Shown here: positions 35,267 to 44,239 of the stretch, in pieces
Position numbering within the stretch: the stretch's first letter is position 1
How the letters are laid out: every line of letters begins with the position of its first letter
Assembly (NCBI RefSeq): GCF_035593305.1
Contig: NZ_CP141615.1
Span: 1,488,001 to 1,552,000 of the forward strand
Reading direction: 5' to 3'
Length of the DNA: 64,000 nucleotides
Source of the DNA: Limnochorda sp. L945t
GTDB taxonomy: Bacteria; Bacillota; Limnochordia; Limnochordales; Geochordaceae
Translations under genes and position numbers: made by a program
The notes under the pieces: model-generated
What the model saw: the letters and a program-made list of their open reading frames with translations, nothing else
Told to the model about the DNA's origin: nothing
The model's database searches: none

Positions 35267-37624
35267 TCACTTCAGCGCCTCGAGAAGCCCGGAATACAAG
35301 CTCATGAACTGCTGGTCGGCCAGCTTGTCCGGCGAGTTCCAAGTGGCACTGACGCACAGGTGCCGGCCGTCTTTGCTCACCAGCGCCGTGGTGAGGTTAA
35401 GCACGCCCGGCTCTGACCCGCCCTTGAAGGCTACCTGCGCCCACTGCTCAGCCCGAGCCACGCCAGGGTTGATACCCATGAAGGGCAGATCCCGCACTCG
35501 GTCCATGAGCGCGCACAGCTCCCGGGTCGTGAAGAACCACTCGATGTCCAGCGCGGTCGGCTCCGGCCCGAAGGCATCCTCCGACGGGAGGGGCATCCCG
35601 GCCATCTCCTCGACGAGCCGGTACCGCCCGCCTTCGTCCGCCGAGCGAAAGCGTGCCCGCAGCGCTTCGTTGCCGCGGGCCTTCAGGATGAACATCTCCC
35701 GGGTGCTCAGAAACGGCCGGTTCCGGGGAGAGATGGCCTCGACGGCCTCCCGGCCGACCAGCGCCAGCAGGGCGTCCGCCGCTGTGTTGTCGCTCTGGGA
35801 GACCATGAGGGCCGCCAGCGAGTACAACGTGAGCGGCGCCCCGCCGGGCCAGGTCTGCAGGAATCCGGACGGCAGGCTCCTCCACTCCGGCCGAAGCCGG
35901 ACGACGGTATCCCACGACCACCGGCCCGCCTCGACCTGCTCTCGGAGCGCGGCCAGCACCGCCAGCTTGAACGCCGATGCCACTCCCATCGGTTGGTCCG
36001 GGCGCAGGGCCGCCCGCTCCCGCCCGTCTTCGACCACGATCAGGCTGACCTTGCCCGCCAATCGGTCCATCTCGGCCACAGCCCGATCCAGCCCGATGGC
36101 CTCCCGGCTGCGAGGCGGCTCGAACATCAGTTCCTCGAACCGGCCTTGCGCGTCGAGCTGAACGTGCGTCGGAAGCTCGCCGCGTTCCAGGACGACCAAC
36201 CACTTGCCCGCCTCCCGACGCACCTCCTGCAGCTGGCCGAAGTTGCGAACGAGCTCGTCCACGATGGCCTCGATCTGGGACACAGGGAGCACGGCCAAGA
36301 AGCCCGGAGCAAACCACTCCGCCTGCACCGGCCGCTGCCGGAACAACCGCTCCAGCGCCGCCTGCGGGGTGGGGTTCTGGGTGAGGCCCTCGGAAGCCGC
36401 CTGCCGTGCCGGCGCGGGACGAGCGGCCACGGCGCTCACCCATGCGCACACGTCCTGGAGCGGCGCTGCGTCGATGGGCTGGAAATCGTCCTGTACCGTG
36501 CTCGGGGTCTTCCCGAGCGAATGGCCGAGCTCCGGATACCACTTCAGCGTCACGTCCGCGTTGCCCTGCGCTCGCAGCGCCTCGGCCAGAATCCTGGCTT
36601 GCGCCGGCGGCACGCTGGCGTCCCGTTCGCCCTGGAGAATCAGGACCGGCATCCTCAAGCGCGACGCCTGCTCCATCACCGGGGGCAACGCCCGATCCGG
36701 CGCGTACATGGCGAGAAAGCCATTGCCGAGCGCCGCGTCGATGGCCTGCTCGAAGCGTGCGGGCGTCAGCTCGGTGTCCAGCGCCAGTGCCCCGTCGCCG
36801 TCGGTATCCAGGAAGCGGTGGACGGCGGGCGTCTGCGTGGTGAAGAAGCTCGGGTCCACGGCAAAGCTGGCCGCCAGTTTCGCGGCCAGCCCCCCATCGC
36901 CGGCGAAAGCGCGTTGCAGCGATTCCCCGGTGATACGCCCGGATACCGCAAACGACTTCAGGTACGGCAGGCCGACCTCGACCGCTTGCCAGACGAACAC
37001 GTCCCTCCAGGCCCCCACCACCGGCGCCTGCAGGATGAGGCCGGCGAGCTCGGGGTGCCTGGCGGCCAGGGCGGTGGCAACGGTGCTGCCTTCGCTCCAG
37101 CCGTAGACGAAGATGCGGTGGGGGTCGACCAGCGGGTGAGCCCGGGCGGCGTTGAGCACCGCTTCGGCGTCCTCGAGCATCTGCCCCAGCGTCAGGCCCT
37201 CGAACCGTTGGGTGTCGAACTGGCCGGGGCCCGCCACGTAGCGCTTGTTGTAGCGTACCGAGGCCACGCCGCAGCCGGCCAAGTGGTCGGCCGCGTCCTT
37301 GAAGATGTGAGAGAGCAGGACGGGACCTTGGGGTCCGTACTCCCAGGGGCTGAAGATCGTCGCGTCCATGTCCTGCGGCCCGGAGCCCCCGATCAGGACC
37401 ACTGCGGGAAAAGGCCCCTCCCCGGTGGGCGGCAACAGCAGCTCCCCTCGGCTTCGAAAACCGGCGAACTCCAGCTCGAGCGCCGCTCGCCGGACCTCTG
37501 CCCCCTGTCCGCTCGCCGCGAAACCCTGCGTCCCCCCCGCCGACGCAGCCGAGGCCCACGCGCACCCCAGGACCAGCCCTGTACCAACCGTCCACCACAA
37601 CGCCCGAAAAGCCCCGGGAAGCAT
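35267..37624 (-). CDS. Lipoprotein fusing an alpha/beta hydrolase to a class-A beta-lactamase-like domain
   Basis: 785 residues. A lipobox LVLGC at 17-21 suggests export and lipid anchoring. Residues ~45-400 are an alpha/beta hydrolase: oxyanion IGGSGPQD, nucleophile elbow G175-W-S177-E-G, Asp335 in QGERDASVPP and His368 in YPELGHSLGK; an EF-hand-like loop DTDGDGALALDTE sits in the lid at 273-285. Residues ~500-785 are a serine beta-lactamase-like domain with S550-A-F-K553, S611-D-N613 and KGGS near 735. A DUF3887-like stretch (about 420-500) joins them. Such a pair may act on cell-wall peptides or esters outside the membrane; function unknown. AAGGAGGTG precedes ATG. Confidence 0.85.
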   Translation of the reverse strand: MLPGAFRALWWTVGTGLVLGCAWASAASAGGTQGFAASGQGAEVRRAALELEFAGFRSRGELLLPPTGEGPFPAVVLIGGSGPQDMDATIFSPWEYGPQGPVLLSHIFKDAADHLAGCGVASVRYNKRYVAGPGQFDTQRFEGLTLGQMLEDAEAVLNAARAHPLVDPHRIFVYGWSEGSTVATALAARHPELAGLILQAPVVGAWRDVFVWQAVEVGLPYLKSFAVSGRITGESLQRAFAGDGGLAAKLAASFAVDPSFFTTQTPAVHRFLDTDGDGALALDTELTPARFEQAIDAALGNGFLAMYAPDRALPPVMEQASRLRMPVLILQGERDASVPPAQARILAEALRAQGNADVTLKWYPELGHSLGKTPSTVQDDFQPIDAAPLQDVCAWVSAVAARPAPARQAASEGLTQNPTPQAALERLFRQRPVQAEWFAPGFLAVLPVSQIEAIVDELVRNFGQLQEVRREAGKWLVVLERGELPTHVQLDAQGRFEELMFEPPRSREAIGLDRAVAEMDRLAGKVSLIVVEDGRERAALRPDQPMGVASAFKLAVLAALREQVEAGRWSWDTVVRLRPEWRSLPSGFLQTWPGGAPLTLYSLAALMVSQSDNTAADALLALVGREAVEAISPRNRPFLSTREMFILKARGNEALRARFRSADEGGRYRLVEEMAGMPLPSEDAFGPEPTALDIEWFFTTRELCALMDRVRDLPFMGINPGVARAEQWAQVAFKGGSEPGVLNLTTALVSKDGRHLCVSATWNSPDKLADQQFMSLYSGLLEALK

Positions 37625-37747
37625 ACGCACCTCCTTGACGGCGCTTCGACACCACACGGGGATTGTCTCTATCTTAGCACCGTTTACACCGTGTTACCGA
37701 GCCTCTGCAACCGGGTAAACAGGCAAGAGGATCGCACCAAGTGGCAC

Positions 37748-37797
37748 TTGACCGCCCGGGCAGGCCGGCATACCATGGGTGTAAAGTATGCTTTACA
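37748..37797 (+). promoter_or_regulatory. Promoter with XRE-type operator
   Basis: TTGACC (37748-37753), 17 bases, TACCAT (37771-37776). The perfect inverted repeat TGTAAAG-TATG-CTTTACA (37780-37797) overlaps the expected transcription start. The same palindrome type is typical of operators of small XRE regulators paired with membrane proteins, such as the gene at 38474, so autorepression is likely. Confidence 0.65.
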
Positions 37798-37822
37798 TTT
37801 CCCGGGAACGAGGTGGGCCGCC

Positions 37823-38461
37823 ATGCACATCGGGAGGCGAAGCCGGTGGTTCGTCACGCTCCTTGCCCTTGCCGGCGCCGCGGACCTCTTCCTGCTCGTC
37901 TACGGCCTCGCGGCAGGACTGCGGCCGGTCTGGGAGGGAGGGCTCCTGCTGCTGGTGCTGACGGTACATGTGGGTGCGCTGCTCTACGTGTCGGTCCTGG
38001 AGACCCGAGAGGCGGAGCTGGCCGGAGAGGAGCCATCGCCGCCCTCATGGTGGCGCCGGAAGTGGCGGGATGAAGGCGGCCGGCCGCTCCCCGATGTCCG
38101 CCGGGGCTTCGTCTTGCTCGGGTCGAGCGCGCTCCTGGTCCTCCTCGCGTGGCGCGGGCTGCTGCCGCCAAGCTGGCTCGCGGCCGCCTGGATTGCCATC
38201 GCCATCCTGGGGGGCCTCGGGCTCTTGTACCTCACGACCGACCTCGGCCAACCCGAGGCAGACCCATCCCGGGACGAACGGTCCGAGCGGATCCTGGACA
38301 AGGTCGGATACGTCACTTCCGTCGTCACGGGAGCGGCCCTGCTGGGGATGTTCGTGTTTTCCACGGCGACCGGCCACGACGACCCGGCACTGACCGGTTT
38401 GGTCTCGGTCTACCTGCTCACGGCAGGGCTTGCCTTTGCCCATTACTCCCGCAAGCTGTGA
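37823..38461 (+). CDS. Membrane protein co-transcribed with an XRE regulator
   Basis: 212 residues with six helices, among them FVTLLALAGAADLFLLVYGLA, GLLLLVLTVHVGALLYVSVLE, LLGSSALLVLLAWRGLLPP, WIAIAILGGLGLLYLTTDLGQ and SVVTGAALLGMFVFSTA. The second half (DERSERILDKVGYVTSVVTG ... YLLTAGLAFAHYSRKL) fits the DUF2178-like proteins usually found upstream of small XRE regulators. GAGGTGG precedes ATG. Twelve bases separate it from the regulator gene. Function unknown. Confidence 0.7.
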   Translation: MHIGRRSRWFVTLLALAGAADLFLLVYGLAAGLRPVWEGGLLLLVLTVHVGALLYVSVLETREAELAGEEPSPPSWWRRKWRDEGGRPLPDVRRGFVLLGSSALLVLLAWRGLLPPSWLAAAWIAIAILGGLGLLYLTTDLGQPEADPSRDERSERILDKVGYVTSVVTGAALLGMFVFSTATGHDDPALTGLVSVYLLTAGLAFAHYSRKL

Positions 38462-38473
38462 GGGAAGGCCACC

Positions 38474-38704
38474 GTGAAGAACCGGGTGCGCGAACTCCGG
38501 CTGGCCCACGGCCTCACGCAGCAAGAGCTCGGCCGCAAGGTGGGAGTGTCCCGCCAGACCATCAACGCGGTGGAAAACGGCCGCTTCGACCCCTCCGTCC
38601 ATCTCGCGTTCCGGCTGGCCCGAGTGTTTCAACTGCCCATCGAGGAGGTGTTTCTCTTCGACGTAGACCCCGACCCTCAGGAAGGCACACAGCAAGGGCC
38701 GTAG
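38474..38704 (+). CDS. XRE-family regulator (YozG-like)
   Basis: 76 residues: MKNRVRELRLAHGLTQQELG, then RKVGVSRQTINAVENGRFDP and LAFRLARVFQLPIEEVFLFD. A minimal Cro/cI HTH with the GVSRQTINAVENGR recognition helix, a very common partner of DUF2178-like membrane proteins. GTG start with GGGAAGG upstream. It probably binds the TGTAAAG palindrome ahead of the operon. The tail after residue 65 is acidic and short. No gene is seen in 38705-38882. Confidence 0.9.
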   Translation: MKNRVRELRLAHGLTQQELGRKVGVSRQTINAVENGRFDPSVHLAFRLARVFQLPIEEVFLFDVDPDPQEGTQQGP

Positions 38705-38882
38705 AGCATCCGCGGACCCGGGGCCATCCGGACCTGCGGGATCGGGACGCCGACCGCATTCGCCCGGCCGGCCGGCGGTGCCCCTCCCGCCTTGCCGGGC
38801 TGGCTCTGGCCACCGGCGCTTCGGCCCGCGCCCGCCGGGGCCCCGTGGTAGAACCCGGGTAATGCCCTCGATCCTGTTTCCG

Positions 38883-39317
38883 TCACGAAAGGTGCGCACG
38901 GAATGCAGCCCATGCCACCAGCAGCGCGGTGACTACCCACAGCACGACGACGATGACACCGCCTGCCCGGCTGGCCGGCAGGACGACTCCTTTTGCCGCC
39001 TTCTCCCTGGCCTCTGCCATGACCGCCGGGGGGATCAGCCGCAGGGCAATCAGCACGCCGACGGGAACGAGGAGGAGATCGTCCAGTTGCCCGAGCACAG
39101 GAATCGGATCGGGGATGAGGTCGATGGGGCTGAGCGCGTAGGCGAGCACCAGCGCCGCCCAGGCCTTCGCGTACCAGGGGACCCGGGGATCCCGGTACGC
39201 CAGGAAAAGCGCCGCCGTCTCCCGTATCAACTGTCCCACGCGCCGAGTCCACGAGCTCCTCCACGCTACAGCCGGTGCGGGTGAGTTCCGGCGCTCTTGC
39301 CCCGCTGACGTTCGCAT
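38883..39317 (-). CDS. DUF1232 (YkvA-like) membrane protein
   Basis: 144 residues. The segment LFLAYRDPRVPWYAKAWAALVLAYALSPIDLIPDPIPVLGQLDDLLLVPVGV is the DUF1232 signature, in which the SPIDLIPD motif is nearly invariant. A second hydrophobic helix closes the protein (GGVIVVVLWVVTALLVAWAAF). Found in many bacteria, function unknown. The N-terminal ~25 residues are not conserved and the ribosome site is poor, so the true start may be later. Confidence 0.8.
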   Translation of the reverse strand: MRTSAGQERRNSPAPAVAWRSSWTRRVGQLIRETAALFLAYRDPRVPWYAKAWAALVLAYALSPIDLIPDPIPVLGQLDDLLLVPVGVLIALRLIPPAVMAEAREKAAKGVVLPASRAGGVIVVVLWVVTALLVAWAAFRAHLS

Positions 39318-39493
39318 CGCCCGGCAACCCCCTGCAGCCCTGAGGGAACCTGACGGCTCTTGCTGTGTGCCTTCCTGTCGTCTCCTTCAGCCGCCGCCAT
39401 TGCACCGGCGACTTCCGGCCTTCTGAGCACCACCGAGCACGGTTTCGGTGCGCCGCCGGTTCACTCCTGTTCGCTGCCACACCCCCTGGGCCG

Positions 39494-39540
39494 GCCTGCA
39501 AAACCTCGACTCGCCGGTTCGATTCCGACCGCCAGCTCCA
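39494..39540 (+). pseudogene. 3' fragment of a tRNA-Cys(GCA) gene
   Basis: GCCTGCAAAACCTC is the anticodon loop (CT-GCA-AA) and 3' anticodon arm of tRNA-Cys; it is followed by GCCGGTTCGATTCCGACC, a T arm with one mismatch, and CGCCAGC-T-CCA, an acceptor 3' strand with the U73 discriminator expected of tRNA-Cys. No matching 5' acceptor or D arm lies upstream, so only the 3' half remains. It lies in 39318-39685, a stretch with no gene. Confidence 0.6.
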
Positions 39541-39685
39541 CGCTTGCGGTAGCCTTACGGCAAGGTCATCGTCCCGGCCTCTCGCCGTGGATGGCAAACC
39601 CCTGTCGTTTGGCTTCCGGCCCGTCTGGTCCGAAAGCCGCGCACCGGTACCGCTCATCCCGCATATCGCGGGAAAGGTGACGGCC

Positions 39686-40408
<723 letters not shown>

Positions 40409-40417
40409 CTTCGAGAA

Positions 40418-40453
40418 GCCCACCACGACCGGCGTCGTGAGCGGGCGTTTTTT
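40418..40453 (+). terminator. Intrinsic terminator of tRNA-Val
   Basis: CACGAC/GTCGTG stem with a CGGC loop, extended by GCCC/GGGC, followed by TTTTTT at 40448-40453. Confidence 0.9.
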
Positions 40454-40660
40454 GTTGGTCCCGCCCCGCGAGCGGGCCGGCGTGCTGCCGTTGTACGGCC
40501 CATCGCCCGAAGAGTCGCCCGCACCCCGCTCCGGAGAGTGCATCCTCGTTGCGCGCCTTGCTCTCGCCTCCATCGGGAGTCTGCTCCTACGACCCGCCGC
40601 GTGCAGACCGCATAGCGTGCCGTAGTCGGACCCGACGTGCGCAAAGGAGGGCATCGGCAC

Positions 40661-41446
40661 GTGAACAATTCTCAAAGCCAGAGCGTGCAGTCCACCGGCT
40701 CTGGCTGTCCGGACAGGCCCTTCTGTCGTCCCGGATGTCATGGCGGGGTTTACACCGTCCAACCCGGTGACACCATGTTCCTCATCGCCCAGCGCTTCGG
40801 CGTGTCCCTCAACGCACTCATCGCCTGTAACCCTCAGATCCCCGACCCGAGCCGCATCTTCCCGGGCCAGCGGCTCTGCCTACCGGGAGTGGCGCCTCCG
40901 CCGCCCTTCTGCGGTCCGGGGTGCCAGGGCGGGGTCTACACCGTGCAGCCGGGCGACACCATGTTCCTCATCGCCCAGCGCTTCGGCGTCTCCCTCAACG
41001 CGCTCATCGCCTGCAACCCGCAGATCCCCAACCCCAGCCTCATCTTTCCGGGCCAGCAGCTCTGCCTGCCGGGAGTGGCGCCCCCGCCGCCCTTCTGCGG
41101 TCCGGGGTGCCAGGGCGGGGTCTACACCGTCCAGCCGGGCGACACCATGTTCCTCATCGCCCAGCGCCTCGGCGTCTCCCTCAACGCGCTCATCGCCTGT
41201 AACCCGCAGATCCCCGATCCCAGCCTCATCTTCCCGGGCCAGCAACTCTGCATACCCGGAGGGCCGCCCCCCACGCAGTGCGGCCCCGGCTGCCGCGGCG
41301 GGATCTACACCGTCCAGCCGGGCGATACCATGTTCTTCATCGCCCAGCGTTTCGGCGTCTCCCTCAACGCGCTGATCGCCTGTAACCCGCAGATCCCCGA
41401 TCCCAGCCTCATCTTCCCGGGCCAGCAGCTCTGCATACCCGGCTGA
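40661..41446 (+). CDS. Protein with four LysM repeats
   Basis: 261 residues from GTG 40661 (MNNSQSQSVQ) with AAAGGAGGG upstream. After a ~25-residue lead come four near-identical LysM domains, each GVYTVQPGDTMFLIAQRFGV then SLNALIACNPQIPDPSLIFPGQQLCLPG, joined by PPPPFCGPGCQG linkers with paired cysteines. LysM domains bind peptidoglycan or spore cortex. No signal peptide is visible; similar proteins in spore-formers are placed in spore coats or around the cortex. DNA repeat period is 186, 186 and 183 bases. Confidence 0.9.
   Translation: MNNSQSQSVQSTGSGCPDRPFCRPGCHGGVYTVQPGDTMFLIAQRFGVSLNALIACNPQIPDPSRIFPGQRLCLPGVAPPPPFCGPGCQGGVYTVQPGDTMFLIAQRFGVSLNALIACNPQIPNPSLIFPGQQLCLPGVAPPPPFCGPGCQGGVYTVQPGDTMFLIAQRLGVSLNALIACNPQIPDPSLIFPGQQLCIPGGPPPTQCGPGCRGGIYTVQPGDTMFFIAQRFGVSLNALIACNPQIPDPSLIFPGQQLCIPG
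40737..41440 (+). repeat. Tandem DNA repeat encoding LysM units
   Basis: Four copies with a period of 186/186/183 bases, phased on TACACC at 40751, 40937, 41123 and 41306. Copies 2 and 3 are almost identical at DNA level, so the array is recent or kept uniform by recombination. Confidence 0.85.
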
Positions 41447-41466
41447 CCGCGCGGACTCGCCGCACC

Positions 41467-41494
41467 GGGCGCGGGTTCATCGGAGCCCGCGCCC
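41467..41494 (+). terminator. Hairpin after the LysM gene
   Basis: GGGCGCGGG/CCCGCGCCC, nine perfect pairs around a ten-base loop, 20 bases after the stop. No T run. Confidence 0.55.
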
Positions 41495-41559
41495 CCATCC
41501 TTCCACCTCGGACGGCGATCCCCGGCTGCCGGCCTGCCATCGCCGGGCCGTTCCTCGTC

Positions 41560-41605
41560 TATAATGGGCCGGGCAGGCTTCGAACGGGCCGGGCAGGGTT
41601 CGTGC
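41560..41605 (+). promoter_or_regulatory. TATAAT box followed by a 20-bp tandem repeat
   Basis: A consensus TATAAT at 41560-41565 (best -35 is CTGCCA, 20 bases upstream, poor) is followed by GGGCCGGGCAGGCTTCGAAC (41566-41585) and a 17/20 copy (41586-41605). The repeat lies where transcription would begin, ahead of the oligoendopeptidase gene. Confidence 0.45.
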
Positions 41606-42516
41606 CCCTCGGCCTACCATCCAAGGCCGGACCAGGGAGGAGGCCGTACGGCGTGACGGGTACGCCGGCGCACAGCACCATCCGGTGGGACCTCGACGCC
41701 ATTTTCCCGGGCGCAAGCGCGTCTCCCACCTTCCACGAGTTTCTCGCCGCCCTCCAACGAGACGTGGCAGAGTTGGGGCGGCGCGTCGACGGGATGGAGG
41801 TTCCTTCTGGACCGGAGGCTTTCGGGCCATGGCGCGAACTCGTCGCAGCCCTGCAAGACATCGTCGAGCGGGTCGAGGAAGCCGATGCTTTCGTGGCCTG
41901 CTTGACCGCCCAGGACGTCGCGGACGAGCAGGCCCGCATCCTCGAGGGCCGCGTGCATCAGGTGGCGGCGACGCTGCAGGCGGCAGAGGCGCGGCTCGAC
42001 CCCAAGCTGCTCGCCATCCCCGATCCTACCTGGCGTGCGCTGCTCGCCGACCCGCCGCTGGACGCCGTCGCCTTCCCGCTTGGCGAGCGCCGGGAGCTCG
42101 CCCGGGCGAAGCTCCCGCCCGACCAGGAGGCCCTCGCCTGCGACCTCGCGGTGGACGGGTACCACGCGTGGGGCCGCCTCTACGACCTCGTCGAGGGGCG
42201 CATGCGCATCCCCGTGGAGCAGGACGGGCAAACCGAATACCTGTCGGTGCCCCAGGCGGCCAACCGTCTCGAGAGCCCTTCACGCCCGGTCAGGGAGGCC
42301 GTCTTTGCCCGCTGGGAGCAGGCATGGGCGGCCGAAGCGCCTCTCCTCGCGGCCATCCTCAACCACCTCGCTGGCTTCCGGTTGAGCCTCTACCGCCGCC
42401 GCGGGTGGCACGACGTGCTCTACGAGCCCCTGCGCCGCAACCGCCTCTCCCGGGCCACCCTCGACGCGATGTGGGAGGCGGTGGAAACGGCCGCTGCCCG
42501 CCTGGAGCCTTACCTG

Positions 42517-43277
42517 CGCCGCAAGTCTCGCCTTCTCGGCGTGGATGCGCCGGCCTGGCACGACGTGAGCGCTCCCCTGGCCGTCCACGAGCGCCGCTGG
42601 GGCTTCGACGAGGCGGCCGCCTTCGTGACCGAGCAGTTCGAGAGCTTTTCCCCCGACATGGCGCGCCTGGCCCGGCGTGCGTTCGAGGGGCGCTGGATCG
42701 AGGCGGAGGATCGGCCGGGCAAGCGGGCCGGCGGCTTTTGCACGAGCTTCCCCATCGCTCGCCAGTCCCGGATCTTCATGACGTTCGCCGGGATGCCGGC
42801 CAACGTGGAGACCCTGGCCCACGAACTGGGCCACGCCTTCCACCACTCGGTAGTCGAGGACCTTCCGCCCCTCGTCCAGCACTACCCCATGAGCCTGGCC
42901 GAAACCGCCTCGACCTTCGCCGAACTCGTCGTCTCCGAAGGCGCCATCCGGCAGGCGGAGTCGCCCCACGAGCGCATCGCGCTCCTCGACCGCCGCCTCT
43001 CCGCCGCCACGGACTACCTCATGAACATCCGGGCCCGTTTCCTCTTCGAGACAGCGTTCTACCGGGAGAGGGAGCAGGGGCAGGTGAGCGTCGCCCGCCT
43101 CAACGCCCTGATGGAGCAGGCGCAGAAGGAGGCGTACCGCCACGCCCTGAGCAGCTATCACCCGCACTTCTGGGCGTCCAAGCTGCACTTCTACCTGACG
43201 GGCCATCCGTTCTACAACTTCCCGTACACCTTCGGCTTCCTGTTCAGCCATGGCGTGTACGCCCGGGCCCGTTCCGA
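42517..43277 (+). repeat. 761-bp tandem duplication, copy 1
   Basis: Starts CGCCGCAAGTCTCG and ends GCCCGTTCCGA. The encoded proteins of the two copies appear identical throughout, as does the DNA where I compared it. Confidence 0.9.
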
Positions 43278-44038
43278 CGCCGCAAGTCTCGCCTTCTCGG
43301 CGTGGATGCGCCGGCCTGGCACGACGTGAGCGCTCCCCTGGCCGTCCACGAGCGCCGCTGGGGCTTCGACGAGGCGGCCGCCTTCGTGACCGAGCAGTTC
43401 GAGAGCTTTTCCCCCGACATGGCGCGCCTGGCCCGGCGTGCGTTCGAGGGGCGCTGGATCGAGGCGGAGGATCGGCCGGGCAAGCGGGCCGGCGGCTTTT
43501 GCACGAGCTTCCCCATCGCTCGCCAGTCCCGGATCTTCATGACGTTCGCCGGGATGCCGGCCAACGTGGAGACCCTGGCCCACGAACTGGGCCACGCCTT
43601 CCACCACTCGGTAGTCGAGGACCTTCCGCCCCTCGTCCAGCACTACCCCATGAGCCTGGCCGAAACCGCCTCGACCTTCGCCGAACTCGTCGTCTCCGAA
43701 GGCGCCATCCGGCAGGCGGAGTCGCCCCACGAGCGCATCGCGCTCCTCGACCGCCGCCTCTCCGCCGCCACGGACTACCTCATGAACATCCGGGCCCGTT
43801 TCCTCTTCGAGACAGCGTTCTACCGGGAGAGGGAGCAGGGGCAGGTGAGCGTCGCCCGCCTCAACGCCCTGATGGAGCAGGCGCAGAAGGAGGCGTACCG
43901 CCACGCCCTGAGCAGCTATCACCCGCACTTCTGGGCGTCCAAGCTGCACTTCTACCTGACGGGCCATCCGTTCTACAACTTCCCGTACACCTTCGGCTTC
44001 CTGTTCAGCCATGGCGTGTACGCCCGGGCCCGTTCCGA
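43278..44038 (+). repeat. 761-bp tandem duplication, copy 2
   Basis: Directly abuts copy 1 at GTTCCGA|CGCCGCAAG. No shared bases are seen at the junction, so there is no obvious short-repeat slippage signal. Confidence 0.9.
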
Positions 44039-44239
44039 AGGGAGCCGCTTCGCCTCGACCTACGCGGCCCTACTGCGCGACACCGGGCGCATGACCGTCG
44101 AGGAGCTCGCCCGGCGTCACCTGGGCGCCGACCTGACCCGCCGGGCCTTCTGGGACGAGGCGTGTGCGGCCGCCGTCGCTCCGCTCGACGACTTCCTGCG
44201 CCTCACCGCAGACGGCATGCCGCCCGAGGAGCGTGGCCG

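Noticed and set aside
35448-37655. 735-codon open frame on the minus strand in a second frame
   Set aside because: Shadow of the hydrolase/beta-lactamase fusion; Arg/Gly/Pro-rich without domains, and the other frame has complete active sites and a lipobox.
35993-38461. 822-codon open frame on the plus strand
   Set aside because: Antisense to the fusion gene for most of its length; only its last 212 codons, from ATG 37823 with its own ribosome site, are a real gene.
40737-41440. CRISPR-like repeat array
   Set aside because: Repeats are coding, 183-186 bp long and contiguous; they encode LysM domains. No CRISPR array seen in the window.
43212-44012. Duplicate minus-strand frames within the 761-bp repeats
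   Set aside because: Antisense shadows of the oligoendopeptidase repeated because the DNA is repeated.
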